DNA from: Zygnema cylindricum
Taxonomy: Eukaryota > Streptophyta > Zygnematophyceae > Zygnematales > Zygnemataceae
NCBI GenBank assembly: GCA_037447655.1
Contig: JBBHKE010003514.1
Span: 1 to 64,000, forward strand
DNA length: 64,000 bases
Direction of reading: 5' to 3'
Below, piece by piece: positions 11,142 through 21,708 of this stretch (position 1 is the stretch's first letter; each line of letters starts with the position of its first letter). A program made the position numbers and the translations under genes. The notes beneath the pieces are model-generated. The model searched no databases. It was not told where the DNA came from and saw nothing but the letters and a program-made list of their open reading frames with translations.

Positions 11142-11470
11142 AATAGTACTCTTTCGAGTTTTCCTAGAAGTTCCCCAGACCAATCGTCATAAGTTGTAAC
11201 CGACGTCTTCAGCCTTCACATTTAAAAGTTCCAACTTCATTTTCAAACATTGGATATTTGGAACCCTCTCAAAAGTAGTACGGAGAATCTTGACTACAAT
11301 CCAAAGTACTTCTTCATTGTAACAGTTATATGGGCACATACCCTAATACAGAAAGTCTTCGCCAAAATGGCAAAATACGAAGTACCACTTCAAAGTACCG
11401 GTTACATGGGAACACCCGTTACATTCCGAGTTTACGTTTACGATTTTCGTAAGCTCCTATGTGTTACCAC

Positions 11471-12513
11471 TAGTGTTGGGTATCGGGTAAATTCATATCG
11501 CGATAATCTCGATATTCGATATATCGAATATCGATCGAGGAGGATCCTCGATATATCGTACCGAGACCAACATAAATCATCGCGATATATAGTATTTTTT
11601 AAATTTAATATTTTTATTTTTTTTATATAATATGTTATTTTAGTGAAAAAGTCAAATTGTCTAATACGCCACGTACGCCGTGATTTTCGTTCCGTGACTT
11701 CAAGGTAGACGCCGCAAAATGTAACCGACAAAAAAGTACTAATTTTGAAATTCTAATGATTAATTATTTGGGGTATGGTTACACGAGGAGGTCTCAGTAA
11801 TAGTACGGACAACAAAATTTATGTATTACAGAGGCCTCGGGTACATCGCGTATCTTTTGTAAATAAGTTTTACACACGTGTTCTGATATGAGTGGTTCCA
11901 CGTAAGGTAACAACCAAATCTCAAAAATCATCGAATATCTAGAAATCGACCTTTTTCGTCTAGAAAATCGTACTTGCGTATGACGTACGTGTACTTCACA
12001 AGTGTACCTCGTCAATGTACCTCAGAGATCTCTTCACTCCGCTGACTTTCAGGAAAAAACCGTATTTCTTTCAGGCAAAGATTTTACAGTCACTTTGTCC
12101 GAAGTCCCGAGAGTTTGAAAACCTGTGGGATTTTTTTTTTTTTTTTTTTTTTTAGCTTCGATATATCGACGATACCATATATCGGCAATATATCGGCGAT
12201 ATATCGCGATAATTTGAAATTCGATGTATCGAAGCGATATATCGATTATCGGGTACCTGAAATTCGATATATATATCGAATATCGGCAAACGGTCCTCGA
12301 TACCCAACACTACACCGCGAATCGTTATTAGCGTTATGAACTCTATATCGGCGCCCCAAAATTTTGACATTAATACCTTAAATAGAATAAACTACACTAT
12401 TTAAGGACGTGGACCATAATCTGCCACGTCTCCTGGCACTAAATTAGAATGAATGACGCTAATTTTTTCTTTACACTAATAATTTCTCAACGCTAATAAA
12501 GATTCGCGGTGTA
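11471..12513. mobile_element. hAT-like element with 15-bp perfect termini, containing a MITE at its very end
   Basis: TAGTGTTGGGTATCG at 11471 and CGATACCCAACACTA at the right end are exact inverse complements. The flanks carry the same 8 bases, GTTACCAC, at 11463-11470 and 12514-12521. A 199-bp CACCG MITE sits in the last two bases (TA) of the right terminus, so the right flank lies beyond it. The interior is rich in CGATAT/ATATCG palindromes. No transposase frame is visible. It is related to the element at 61705-62162. Confidence 0.9.
12313..12511. mobile_element. CACCG-type MITE, group C (199 bp)
   Basis: Termini CACCGCGAATCGTTATTAGCG and the inverse complement ending GATTCGCGGTG are flanked by TA. 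It matches the copy at 38946-39144 closely over its whole length and has the identical 199-bp size. Confidence 0.92.
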
Positions 12514-12521
12514 GTTACCAC

Positions 12522-13249
12522 CCTCTAAACAATGCAATTGCGCAAAATCCAAAATTGGCAATTCCGGTAGTCCCGCGGTTAAGTGTTTGCTGGCCTAAAT
12601 TTTACCGGTGGATTTTCAGAGGTCAAACCGTCAAATAAACGTTGTCAATTTTTTTCCGTCGGTTTGTACTTTGATCGTATGTATTCTGCCCCTTTTGTAT
12701 TTGCTGTAAGCGATTGAGCGGACCAAAAATTGGACCTGGGAAAAGGTTCCCCAATCATATCATGATAGAATGCCGTACTCCTGTACCCATGAAATCTGGA
12801 GCGTGCACCGACAGACACGTAGCGTTCTGTTTTTTACTGTAGCTGTCCATTAAAACCGAATCTTGTGTACTATGATTGGGTTGTTACTAGGGCGTCAGGC
12901 GAACCAATAGCTGAAGTCATGCATCTGCGGTGCAGATTACAGGAAAGATATCTGACAGATGTCAAGTCCTTACGTACATGGCCTGTGAAATGACAGAAAG
13001 AGCCTCCTTGTTATTCCACGCAGTAAGGAAGTCGCGCTACAGCTGATCACGAATGATAATTTTCGTAGTGTTTGACTGTTTGCTGTGGTATCCAGTCTTT
13101 GTAATCATCACCTAGTTAATAATCATCGGCGATAACCGTAAGGTTCATGCCGTACATTTGTACTATTTTGTACAGGAGTACAAAACGGCTGTCATACTTG
13201 GCATGCTACCCTGTATAATGTATAAAATAAAGCACAACACGATATAAAG
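12522..13249. other. No gene recognised
   Basis: Unique-looking sequence of mixed composition without a supported gene, RNA or repeat. Confidence 0.4.
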
Positions 13250-13389
13250 TATTGTGATATAGTATATTATATTTGTTACACTTATCGGCGATACAAATTT
13301 GTTGGTTCCGAAACGATGTACTGGGACACTAAAACCAATTGATGTTGTCGGTTTTATCGCGATAAGTTTTGACCCGGTGCACAACACTA
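13250..13389. mobile_element. Right-end fragment of the hAT-like CGATA-rich family
   Basis: The text runs from TTATCGGCGATACAAATTTG to GTGCACAACACTA. It follows the order of the last 140 bp of the element at 61705-62162 (TTGTTGGTTNCGGAGCGATA, GGTTTTATCGC, CACAACACTA). No left end is visible, so I call it a truncated copy. Confidence 0.6.
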
Positions 13390-13399
13390 ACTTTTGGCC

Positions 13400-14918
13400 A
13401 CATAGAAATCGTTGCCAAAGAATAGTACGCGAGGAACAAAAATATGTGAAGGGTGTTTTTCTCCGACTCACTAATGCGTCTCAGATTTATTTATGAACCG
13501 AGCATCACAATGGGCGAAGTAATTTTCTTTTTGCGGCGACCAAAAACGTTTCTCGACATTTTAAAGGGCAACTTCAGGCCGGTCCCCATGTGCCAAAATA
13601 ATGATTTTTTTTTTTAGTTTTTGTCAAAAACTTAACGTCGTACCAATTAAACTACAATTGTATGAGGAGAGTGAAAATGTGATAATACAATTTGCGTCAT
13701 CTTCGAACTTGGAATGTACTACATATTGTCATTTTGTGTTTTTCCACCCATGGCCACGTCATGCCATGTCATTATCAAACTTTACCCTAAAATAATATGG
13801 AGATAAGTTTTAAATTGATATATCACAACAAAAAAAATAGGAAAACAACTTTGCACATGTCAAATGTCTTCAAAAGTTTCAAACGATTTAAGACGACGTA
13901 AAAAAGTACACGAGTTTTTTTTTTTGTCAGTTTCCGTCCAATACGATTTTTTGTTTCCAACGTTAAAAAAAAATGATGTCACTTCACAACGACCACACAA
14001 GAGACGCAAAGGCAAATGCAACTTCTTCAACTATGAACGACACAAGGCTGGGAGGTAGCGTGTTTACAATGTCGCACAAATGCATATGACGTCAGAAATA
14101 ACTACTAAAAAATAAGTTGGGACAACACATTTTAGACGTTGACGGTCGTCATAAGAATTGTCGGCATATAAATTAGTCACATACTTAAATAGCAATTTCA
14201 TTTATATGCATATAACTCTTGAAAATTGTGTACAAAAAATCTTTGTTACGATACAAAACTAGTTTGATAAGTGAAGATTACATGGGGACAAGTTAGTGTC
14301 CCGTGCTTCTTAAGTCTTGACGCCATGCAGGTATGTTTTTCCTTATTATTTCATTTTTCATAACGACCTTGAAATCACCAGCTTTAGGGCGCTAATGGGT
14401 TTAAGCCCTCCATCATTTCATACAACAAATATTGATAGACGACCACGAGCGCGTCATATATCCCTCAACTACCAATGTCACAACCAATCAAGTTGCGTAA
14501 TCGATATCTAATAGATAAGTGGTTAACATCAAATGGGTTTTCTCAATAAATGAGGCTATGTAGGTGTCATGATGATTGATACTTCAATTACTCTTGTATA
14601 TTGAAATTGTTGTATTAACGATATCCACATTTCGCTTTCATATGGGATTACACGCCTTACGTTCCATATGTTTTATACGCTTAGTTCATTACGTTGTTCG
14701 TGCCTTACACCTACAATACGTTAATTATTAAAAAACATGGGTATAATATCCGCAATTACTAGATTATCCAAAGTTTTGAAGATATCGTGTTTTGAACTTC
14801 ATGATGCCAAGATATACTAAAATTACAATAATATTTGTCAATTCTCAATGATACTTAACTCTATACTATATTATATGCTCAATTTACAAAGTTCGTTACG
14901 ATTTGTGAATTAAAGAAT
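13400..14918. other. No gene recognised
   Basis: About 1.5 kb of A/T-rich sequence. The short open frames have no recognisable protein features. I see no transposon termini. Confidence 0.4.
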
Positions 14919-14923
14919 GTCTT

Positions 14924-15932
14924 TGTTGAAATTGATTTATGTCTAGAGTATTTTCTAGGTATAAATAGGTTAGTATAAAAGGAAAAAGAAAAGAGCTGAC
15001 AACCTATCTTCACCTCCTCTCTCTAGGCCCCATACTTGTTGTAGTCACTAAAGGATAGAGAGGGTGGTTAAGCCATGGCTGCCTTAGTTCTGCAGGCAAG
15101 ACTAAAGAGTGACAAATGTCACTCTCAAACAAAAGGTTGAGTCCGGCAAGACTCGAACCTTCGAACGGTAGAGTACGGCGTAGCTGGTAGCTCTAACCAG
15201 TCTGTCGTGAAGTTCGTTAAACACATGGGGTGTGATACGTATTTAAACTGATACATGATCTTGAAACTGTTTAACTAAAATGTGAACAGAGGAACATGAA
15301 ACTAGTTAAAGTATTTCAGTGCGGACGTCATTTCGCACGAAACAAATGAATCGGACATTTGTTTCAAAGGTCGACATTTAATGTCGGATTTAATCGGACG
15401 GCGCATATCACTGTCGAGATCGCGGAATTGTCACTTTGACGTTTATGGACGTGGCATGACCTAGCGACACGTGGAGAGATGATATTTGGTCGCGGGAATT
15501 CCGCGGAACATACGGACGAGTGGAAAAGTGACACGCGTCTGCTCAATGGCCTTGTCGTACACAAGCCGTACAGAAAGGACACCGGCCATAGTACCTTTTT
15601 GTACTTAACAGTCATGTGATTGGTCCGTACTTCAGTAGATAGGGGTAGTGAGAGGGATTTAGGACTAAGGAAAATCTGGTAGATAGTCTTCTCTCTCTAA
15701 GAGAGCTTTGTATAAAATTGACATTTTTGCCAGCTCATAACTTATCGGCTGGTTGGCCATTTTCAGTGATTCTTTTTGCTACAGACTCAAGGAAGTCCAG
15801 GTTGCAGAAGGGTGCTGTCAAACTGTCAGTTTGCCATCTTGGGCAGCAGTGATTGTGGCTTGAAGTGGGTTAGTTAAACAATGTTAAGAGGCTTTCTGTA
15901 TTCTGTTGTCCAATGGAGGACGCAAAATTGCA
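14924..15932 (+). repeat. 5' LTR of copia element 2
   Basis: A 1,009-bp LTR with TG...CA ends. It is highly similar to 16768-17777 with scattered substitutions. The last 20 bases include ATGGAGGAC, the start of the gag frame. The antisense tRNA-like unit is at about 15130-15210. Confidence 0.92.
15130..15210 (-). other. Antisense tRNA-like unit in the LTR
   Basis: On the minus strand, an A-box-like ACTGGTTAGAGCTACC is followed by the B box GGTTCGAGTCT and then CTCAACCTTTTGTTTGAG. The orientation relative to the element is the same as in element 1. The 3' LTR has the equivalent copy at about 16975-17050. Confidence 0.5.
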
Positions 15933-16699
15933 GGTTATGGGCCCACCCTCTAGGGTGCCCACCTTCAATGGATCTGGGTTCATCTATTGGGAAGCCATGA
16001 TAATGGGAACTTTGTGCGAAAAACGATACTGGGGTATCGTCAGTGGACAAGTCAAACGTCCACCTTCGGGAACTCCACTAGAATTTCGAGGAGTAAGGTT
16101 TCCAGGAGCATCGACTTTATGAACTGTACCAGGTCGGATATAGCGGCAGCAGTCGGAGTACTCAGTAGGAGTCTTAATGATCCTAGGAAGAGAGACTGGA
16201 GGCAGCTAAGAGAGTCATGAGATATCTGGTGGGAACCAGAGAGTTATGGTTGCATTTGGGAGGGAAGCACACTGACATCACTACTTGGAGTGATGCCAGT
16301 TATGGGGACGCACCTATGAGGAGATGCATTTCTGGGTATGTGTTATATGTGGGGGAAGGTGCTTGTTGTTGGAGCTGTAAGCAACAAAAAGTGGTTGCTC
16401 AGTCTACTATGGAGGCTAAGTACATGGCCTCTTGTTCTGCTGTGAAAGAATTGATGTGGGTCAAATCCTTGCTGCAAGAACTTGGGTATATAAAGGAGGG
16501 AGTGCATCAAGTGTTTTGTGATAATCAAGCAGCCATTGCAATTGCAGCTAATCCAAAACATCATTTCAAAGCTAAGCACATGGACATACGTTTGAGTTTT
16601 GTGAGGGAAAAGGTTGAGAATAAGATTGTGAGTTTTGTATATAGATATGATGAGGAAATGGTGGTTGATATGATGACAAAACTAGTGCCATCTCCCTAA
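15913..16699 (+). pseudogene. Chimeric gag/RNase H remnant of element 2
   Basis: The frame starts at ATGGAGGAC inside the 5' LTR (15913) and reads through the primer site (MEDAKLQVMGPPSRV) into the gag N-terminus, ending near 16122. It is joined out of frame to the C-terminal pol sequence. MNCTRSDIAAAVGVLSRSLN belongs to the end of the reverse transcriptase. The 160-residue frame 16217-16699 is RNase H (SDASYGDAPMRR, AQSTMEAKYMA, DNQAAIAIAANPKHHFKAKH). Zinc knuckle, protease, integrase and most of the RT are missing. Confidence 0.88.
15933..15947 (+). other. Primer-binding site, perfect match to the tRNA-iMet anticodon arm
   Basis: GGTTATGGGCCCACC starts at the first base after the LTR. It is the reverse complement of GGTGGGCCCATAACC, the anticodon-arm segment of plant initiator tRNA-Met. 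Plant copia elements usually use the tRNA 3' end instead (TGGTATCAGAGC type), which is absent here. Confidence 0.8.
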
Positions 16700-16767
16700 A
16701 TTGAAATATTGTAGAGAAAAATGTGGACTAAAACTAAAGTTGAAAACTAGACTAGAAATAAGGGGAG

Positions 16768-17777
16768 TGTTGAAATTGATTGATTTCTATAGTATTTTCT
16801 AGGTATAAATAGGTTAGTATAAAAGGAAAAAGAAAAGGGCAGACAACCTGTCTTCAACTCCTCTCTCTATGCCCCATACTTGTTGTAGTCACTGAAGGAT
16901 AGAGAGGGTGATTAAGCCATGGCTGCCTTAGTTCTGCAGGTAGGACTAAAGAGTGACAAATGTCACTCTCAAACAAAAGGTTGAGTCCGGCAGGACTCGA
17001 ACCTCTGACCGGTAGAGTACGACGTAGCCGGTAGCTCTAACCAGTCTGTCGTGAAGTTCGATAAAATACATGGGGTGTGATAGTATTTAAACTGATACAT
17101 GATCCTGAAATCCATTAACTGAAATGTGAACAAAGGAACATAGAACTAGTTAAAGTATTTAAGTGCGGACGTCATTTCGCACGAAACAAATGAATCGGAC
17201 ATTTTTTTCGACAGTCGACATTTAATGTCAAATTTAATCCGACAACACATATCACTGCCGAGATCGCGGAATGGTCACTTTAACGTTTATGGAATTGGCA
17301 TGACCTGGCGCCACGTGGAGAGATGATATTTGGTCGCTGGAATTCCGAGGAACATACGGACGAGTGAAACAGTGAGACGTGTCTGCTCAGTGGCCTAGTC
17401 GTAAATTGGCCGTACAGAAAGGACACCGGCCATATTATCTTTTTGTACTTTACACTCATGTGATTGGTCCGTACTTCAGTAGATAGGGGTTGTGAGAGGG
17501 ATTTAGGACTTAGGAAAATCTGGTAGATAGACTTCTCTCTCTAAGAGAGCTTTATATAAAATTGGCATTTTTGCCAGCTCATAACTTATCGGCTCGTTGC
17601 CCGTTTTCAGTTATTCTTTTTTGCAACGAAATCAAGGGAATCCAGGTTGCACAAGGGTGCAGTCAAACTGTCAGTTTGCCATCTTGGGCAGTAATGATTG
17701 TGGCTTGAATTGGGTTAGTTAAACACTATGTAGAGGCTTCATGTATTCTGTTATCCAATGGAGGACACAGAATTGCA
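16768..17777 (+). repeat. 3' LTR of copia element 2
   Basis: A 1,010-bp partner of 14924-15932, preceded by a purine tract and followed directly by the GTCTT target duplication. Confidence 0.92.
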
Positions 17778-17782
17778 GTCTT

Positions 17783-18145
17783 AGTCACCAATTAAGTATA
17801 TTCAAACAATTTTTTTTTGAGGCCACACTTATCATTTTATTTTAATTTTGATTGGCAAGATCATCGTCGTCCCTAATAGTTTTTGAATAAAAGTTCCAAG
17901 GACATTTGGGAATTTCTCCCATCGCTTCGCCAAAAGCAAAACTCTACTCAAGATTACCCAACTGTGTCCATTTTAGAAATAAATGCAATTCATAAAAAGA
18001 CATGAATTAAAGGGCAAGGATAGATAGAGAAAAAACGCGAGGAAAAAGAGAGTCGAACAACAATGAAGAAAAATGCAAGATAGAGAGGAAAAACGACAAA
18101 AGAAAAATAAACAAAGAGAGAGGGAGAGGAAGAGGGAGAGGGAAA
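17783..18145. other. No gene recognised
   Basis: Includes a purine-rich stretch (about 18000-18145, GAGAGAGGGAGAGG type). On the other strand it yields only low-complexity Ser/Leu frames. Confidence 0.4.
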
Positions 18146-19219
18146 GTGAAACTCTGAGACCTCCATTAAGTCCCTCAGGAGTGGACAGCTTCCAAGAAGC
18201 CTCTAGGATAATCCTGACCCCTTTGTGTTTTAGCAAAAATTAACTGCCGCCCTGGCAAACAAAAACCCTGACTACCTTCACCCCTGTGTAGGCAAAGACT
18301 CCCCTGAGTTGATAGCAAAAAAGAATCTCTGAATTTGCTCCCCCTGAGCAGTAAGTTTATGGAGGGTCAAAGTTGACCTTTTGTACAGAAGCTCCTCTGG
18401 GAGAGAGGGTCCTATCTTCTAATTTTTTTCTAAGGTCCTATCTCTCTCACAGACTCTATCTACTGATGTACGGAACCAATCAGATTTTCAGTTTCCGTAC
18501 GTAAAAAGTATAACTGCCGGTGTACTTTATGTACGGATATTGTACGACATGGCCTAAATTGTCCACACGTGGGAGTATCCGGATTCGCTCCTTAAAATCC
18601 TCGGAGATGCCGCGCTCCAATGTCATTCCGCCACGTGTCATCCGATGTGGCGATGACCACAAACCGCCGAAATCCTCTTCCGCGATCTCGACGTTAATTC
18701 CGGCCGTCCGATTAAATTCACATTTAATCGTAGCCGTAATAAATACATGTGCGGTATTCATTTTACTAAAGAAATAAATGCGCTGTATTGGTTTCTTATC
18801 CGTACCGGAATCCGTACTTTTACATTTACTAGATATATGTCTCCCGTAATCAGTTATAGTTAAATGAACTTTTCTACGTATAAATGTTTAAATAATTATC
18901 AAACCCTACAATACGTAACACTACTTCTAGACTTAACGGCTAAGGCTGCCAGCTACCGGCTGTCTGCCGGCCGGTAGGTACCAGGATCAAATCTTATGGC
19001 CGGCACATATTTTTTAGTAAATTAACCCCTAACTAAAATATATTTTCCCGTAAACCTCTGGATAGCCTAGGTAGCCATGGCTCTAGCTCCCTCTCCAATT
19101 TCTCAGTGACTGCGACAAGTTTGAGAGTTGGAGAGAGAAGTTTGAGGTAGACTGCCTCGCCTTCTTTCTTATTTCTATTCTGACCTAGAAAATACTTTAA
19201 AAGACCATAAATTTCTACA
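18146..19219 (-). repeat. Solo LTR related to the copia family (subfamily 2)
   Basis: It shows the same ordered blocks as the element LTRs: ACCTCCATTA near the start, GCCTCTAGGATAAT, GACTCCCCTGAGT with AAAAGAATC, a tRNA-like patch near 18925-18995 (degenerate B box GGATCAAATC), GACCTAGAAAATAC, and an end like TTTCTACA at 19219. No internal coding region adjoins either side and I find no clear target duplication. Boundaries are approximate. Confidence 0.65.
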
Positions 19220-19850
19220 AGATGTTGGCCAATAAGCGGCCAACATCATCTGCCGTACGCCTGACAAAATCCACCGTTCGAGGGTAAAAACCCTCCCTAA
19301 CTACATGTGCGTGCGAACCTACATGGGTTCGCGACTTAAATAAATAATGTGTATCGAAGCGTCACCCGTAAATTGCAATTCCCTCCAAACGATACTCCAC
19401 GTCCATGCTTCGAAATTGCGTGCATACACACGAATCGAAACATACCGCACGAAATAATCCAAATCAAAATACCTGCGCACGAAATGAAAGGTCTAGCACG
19501 AAATTATTATATTTAAACGAAACTGAAAATAAATGAATCGGAATAAAATCGCACGTGCGAACGAAACTTATAGATGAGTGCAAAAATCGTGGGTGCATGC
19601 ATGAAATCACGCGTGCATGCGCAAAATCGCGCGAGCGTGCCCAAAACCGTGCGTGCATGAGAAATACCGCGCGTGAATGCAAAATACAGCGCGTGCGTGC
19701 AGAATACAGCGCGTGCGAGCGAAATACCGCGCGTGCATTTATAATATCGCGCGTTCGTGCATTATATCGTGCGCACGCGCTAAATTTTGCGCGTGCGAGC
19801 ATGATATCGTGCGCGCGAGCAGCCGACACGATGCGGCATGACAACCAACG
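19220..19850 (+). repeat. GC-rich repeat module, inverted copy at 29855-30421
   Basis: It begins with the palindrome GATGTTGGCC-AATAAGC-GGCCAACATC. It then continues through a CCCTCCCTAACTACATGTGCG block and an array of 20-bp units. The same blocks recur in reverse order and orientation at 30421-29855. No coding function is apparent. Confidence 0.6.
19550..19835. repeat. Tandem array of about 14 units of 20 bp, alternating GCGCGTGC
   Basis: Units follow the pattern (C)GCGCGTGCRTGCAAAATAC, with substitutions between units. The alternating purine/pyrimidine core (GCGCGTGC) recurs every 20 bases. All three frames are open in places because the unit lacks stops, so the long frames here reflect the repeat rather than a gene. 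Confidence 0.8.
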
Positions 19851-19859
19851 GAAATCGAG

Positions 19860-20411
19860 GTGGGGAGTCATATACCTAGAGGAGAATTAGTGAGGGAAGT
19901 AGCGGGGGAGGAAAAAAGGAGAATGTTGGCTGGGGAGATGGTAGAAATGGATACAATCAGAAGGGAGGGTTTAAATAGAGAAAGGGAGGAGTTTGTTAGG
20001 GTAGGGGATGTGGTAGAGGCGGTTGGGCAACAAGAACCGGGTGCGGAGGTGGTGGGTAGAAAGAAGGTGGCATTGGAGGAGGGTGTAAGAGAAAGGGTTG
20101 GATTCGAGTTCGTATTGAGGGAGGCGGAGGAAGCGGATCTTGAAATAGATGACAAGGATGAATCGGATCAGGTGGGGAGGGAAAGGACGAGGATGGATAG
20201 GGTAGAAATAGGAAGTGGGTTGGAAGGGGAGTTAGAGGATGGAGGGGTTGGAGCGGAGAAAAGAGGTGTACGCGAAGTAGAAGGGGGTAAAGACGTCGAT
20301 GCAGATTATCACCCCTCAAAAACCGAGAGGGACGAGTCTATAGAGGATGGGGATGAGCCCATGAAGAGGAGGAAGTGTCGAAAGAAACCCTACCATCGAA
20401 TATTCCGGTGA
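19860..20411 (+). CDS. Uncharacterised Glu/Arg-rich open frame (183 codons), possibly degenerate
   Basis: The open frame encodes a very charged protein rich in Glu, Arg, Gly and Val (blocks such as GRKKVALEEGVRERVGFEFV and KRRKCRKKPYHRIFR). I recognise no domain. It lies directly upstream of the degenerate gene at 20375, whose acidic N-terminus is in another frame, so the two may once have been one coding sequence broken by a frameshift. The purine-rich composition alone could keep a frame open, so protein status is uncertain. Confidence 0.25.
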   Translation: MGSHIPRGELVREVAGEEKRRMLAGEMVEMDTIRREGLNREREEFVRVGDVVEAVGQQEPGAEVVGRKKVALEEGVRERVGFEFVLREAEEADLEIDDKDESDQVGRERTRMDRVEIGSGLEGELEDGGVGAEKRGVREVEGGKDVDADYHPSKTERDESIEDGDEPMKRRKCRKKPYHRIFR

Positions 20412-21237
20412 CGAAATATGACGACGACCCCACAACCTCAGACGACCTGTCTTCAGATAGCTCAAAAAGACGTATGGAAGGGAAGTATATGGACGGAGAC
20501 GAGGTCGTGGGTTTTCCTCCTTCGCCAAACCATGATAGGGCTCTCGTGGCAGTAGAACCGGCTCAAAATCCACCCAACCGAGAAGTTCCCGTAGGAGAGG
20601 AAGAACATGATTAGTTCCCCGTTCGAGATGAGGCCATGGATGGCTACCAACCAACGGCGGCCCATTACATCCCGGTTGAGAATTGGCCGGAGTATTGGTG
20701 TTACACGGAGCCTCGGCCCATCGCCTGGTGGTTAAACCCCATCCCGGAAATCCTCGACATCCCTCCAAATATCCCCGCCCACCCAACATGGTTGTACATC
20801 GCAACTTACAACCATGCATCTAATTTCCCATACATTAAGCATTTTTAGCCTTATGATGACCGTTTCACATGGGTTGTCCGTCGACTGCTCGGATTTAAAA
20901 TCGATGTGCCGAAACTAGTCCGCCATTATCACCCTTGGGACCCAAGGTTGTTCCCTATTATTCGTCGTGCAATTCTTACTCCGGACCTAAATCAAATTTT
21001 AGAAGCCCAGAGTGCAGCTTTACAACCCTTCGGAAATGAACAAGTGATAATACTTTTCTTTGGGAAATTCTGAGGTACCCACATGTCGATAAGCCCCCTC
21101 CACCAGTGGAACTAAAACAATTGAGAAATGAAGTTGAACTTCTCAATCGCCGGTTGGCGGCTCAAGAAGCAGCGACGATAGAGGTTCGTCGCTTGATTTA
21201 TAATTTGACTCAAGAGCTTGCAAGATATAGGCAACGT
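20375..21237 (+). pseudogene. Degenerate gene of unknown repeated family, copy 1
   Basis: An acidic N-terminal part (TSDDLSSDSSKRRMEGKYMD) leads into a Pro/Trp/Tyr-rich block (AAHYIPVENWPEYW, EPRPIAWWLNP, HPTWLYIATYNHASNFPYI). Next come GFKIDVPKLVRHYHPWDPRL and a C-terminal leucine-heptad stretch (PVELKQLRNEVELLNRRLAAQE) ending at 21237. At least two stops and frameshifts interrupt it. Two reverse-strand copies (23615-24262 and 24409-25315) conserve the same blocks. The shared amino-acid text with many base changes suggests it once encoded a protein. I do not recognise the family; a transposon accessory or gag-like protein is possible. Confidence 0.55.
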
Positions 21238-21708
21238 TGATGGGAGACGATGAAGGTCATCTTCATGCCCTTCATCCGACGACGAAAGTATCTCGATTTC
21301 TCCTTCACCATATATTGCGTGCCACATTGTTTTGCTTGTTTTCTTGTTGTGTATATGTGGAAGAATTTCATTTTTAACTTCCCTTTCCTGGTCTTATGTG
21401 CACTCAAATTATTTTAACCGTTACATTTGGTTTTGCTGAGATCGCATTTGACCTGAATCTCCACATTCCCAGTTTGACGACGAGACAGTGTCGTCACTAG
21501 TTCAACGAGGAACTGATAAAATGTCATCGATAATCCGTAGACGATTACATGTGAAGGGATAAACAGGGAAATAAATGTCACGTCGCTGAATAAGCGACGA
21601 CAATTAGTCGTTGTTGATATTGCGAAATCAACATCTCGTCGCTAATTATTCTCGTTTTTCATAACTTAATTTCTTTATTTTCCTTGTTTACTTGTATAAT
21701 GTGTATAG

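Larger units (their letters stand above)
14924..17777 (+). mobile_element. Internally deleted copia element with intact ends (element 2)
   Basis: This is a complete 2,854-bp unit. The 5' LTR is 14924-15932 and the 3' LTR is 16768-17777; both start TGTTGAAATTGATT and end AATTGCA. A primer site abuts the 5' LTR and the purine tract AAATAAGGGGAG (16756-16767) precedes the 3' LTR. The direct 5-bp duplication GTCTT (14919-14923 and 17778-17782) is perfect. Only 835 bp lie between the LTRs: the gag start joined to the RT end and RNase H. It is a non-autonomous deletion derivative that could be mobilised only in trans. Confidence 0.95.

Noticed and set aside
19550-19835. CRISPR-like appearance of regularly spaced repeats
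   Set aside because: Units are contiguous and degenerate with no unique spacers, and the DNA is a plant nuclear genome.
19464-19871. Open frames on both strands over the 20-bp GC-rich array
   Set aside because: The repeat unit lacks stop codons, so frames stay open on either strand; the amino acid text is only the repeat.
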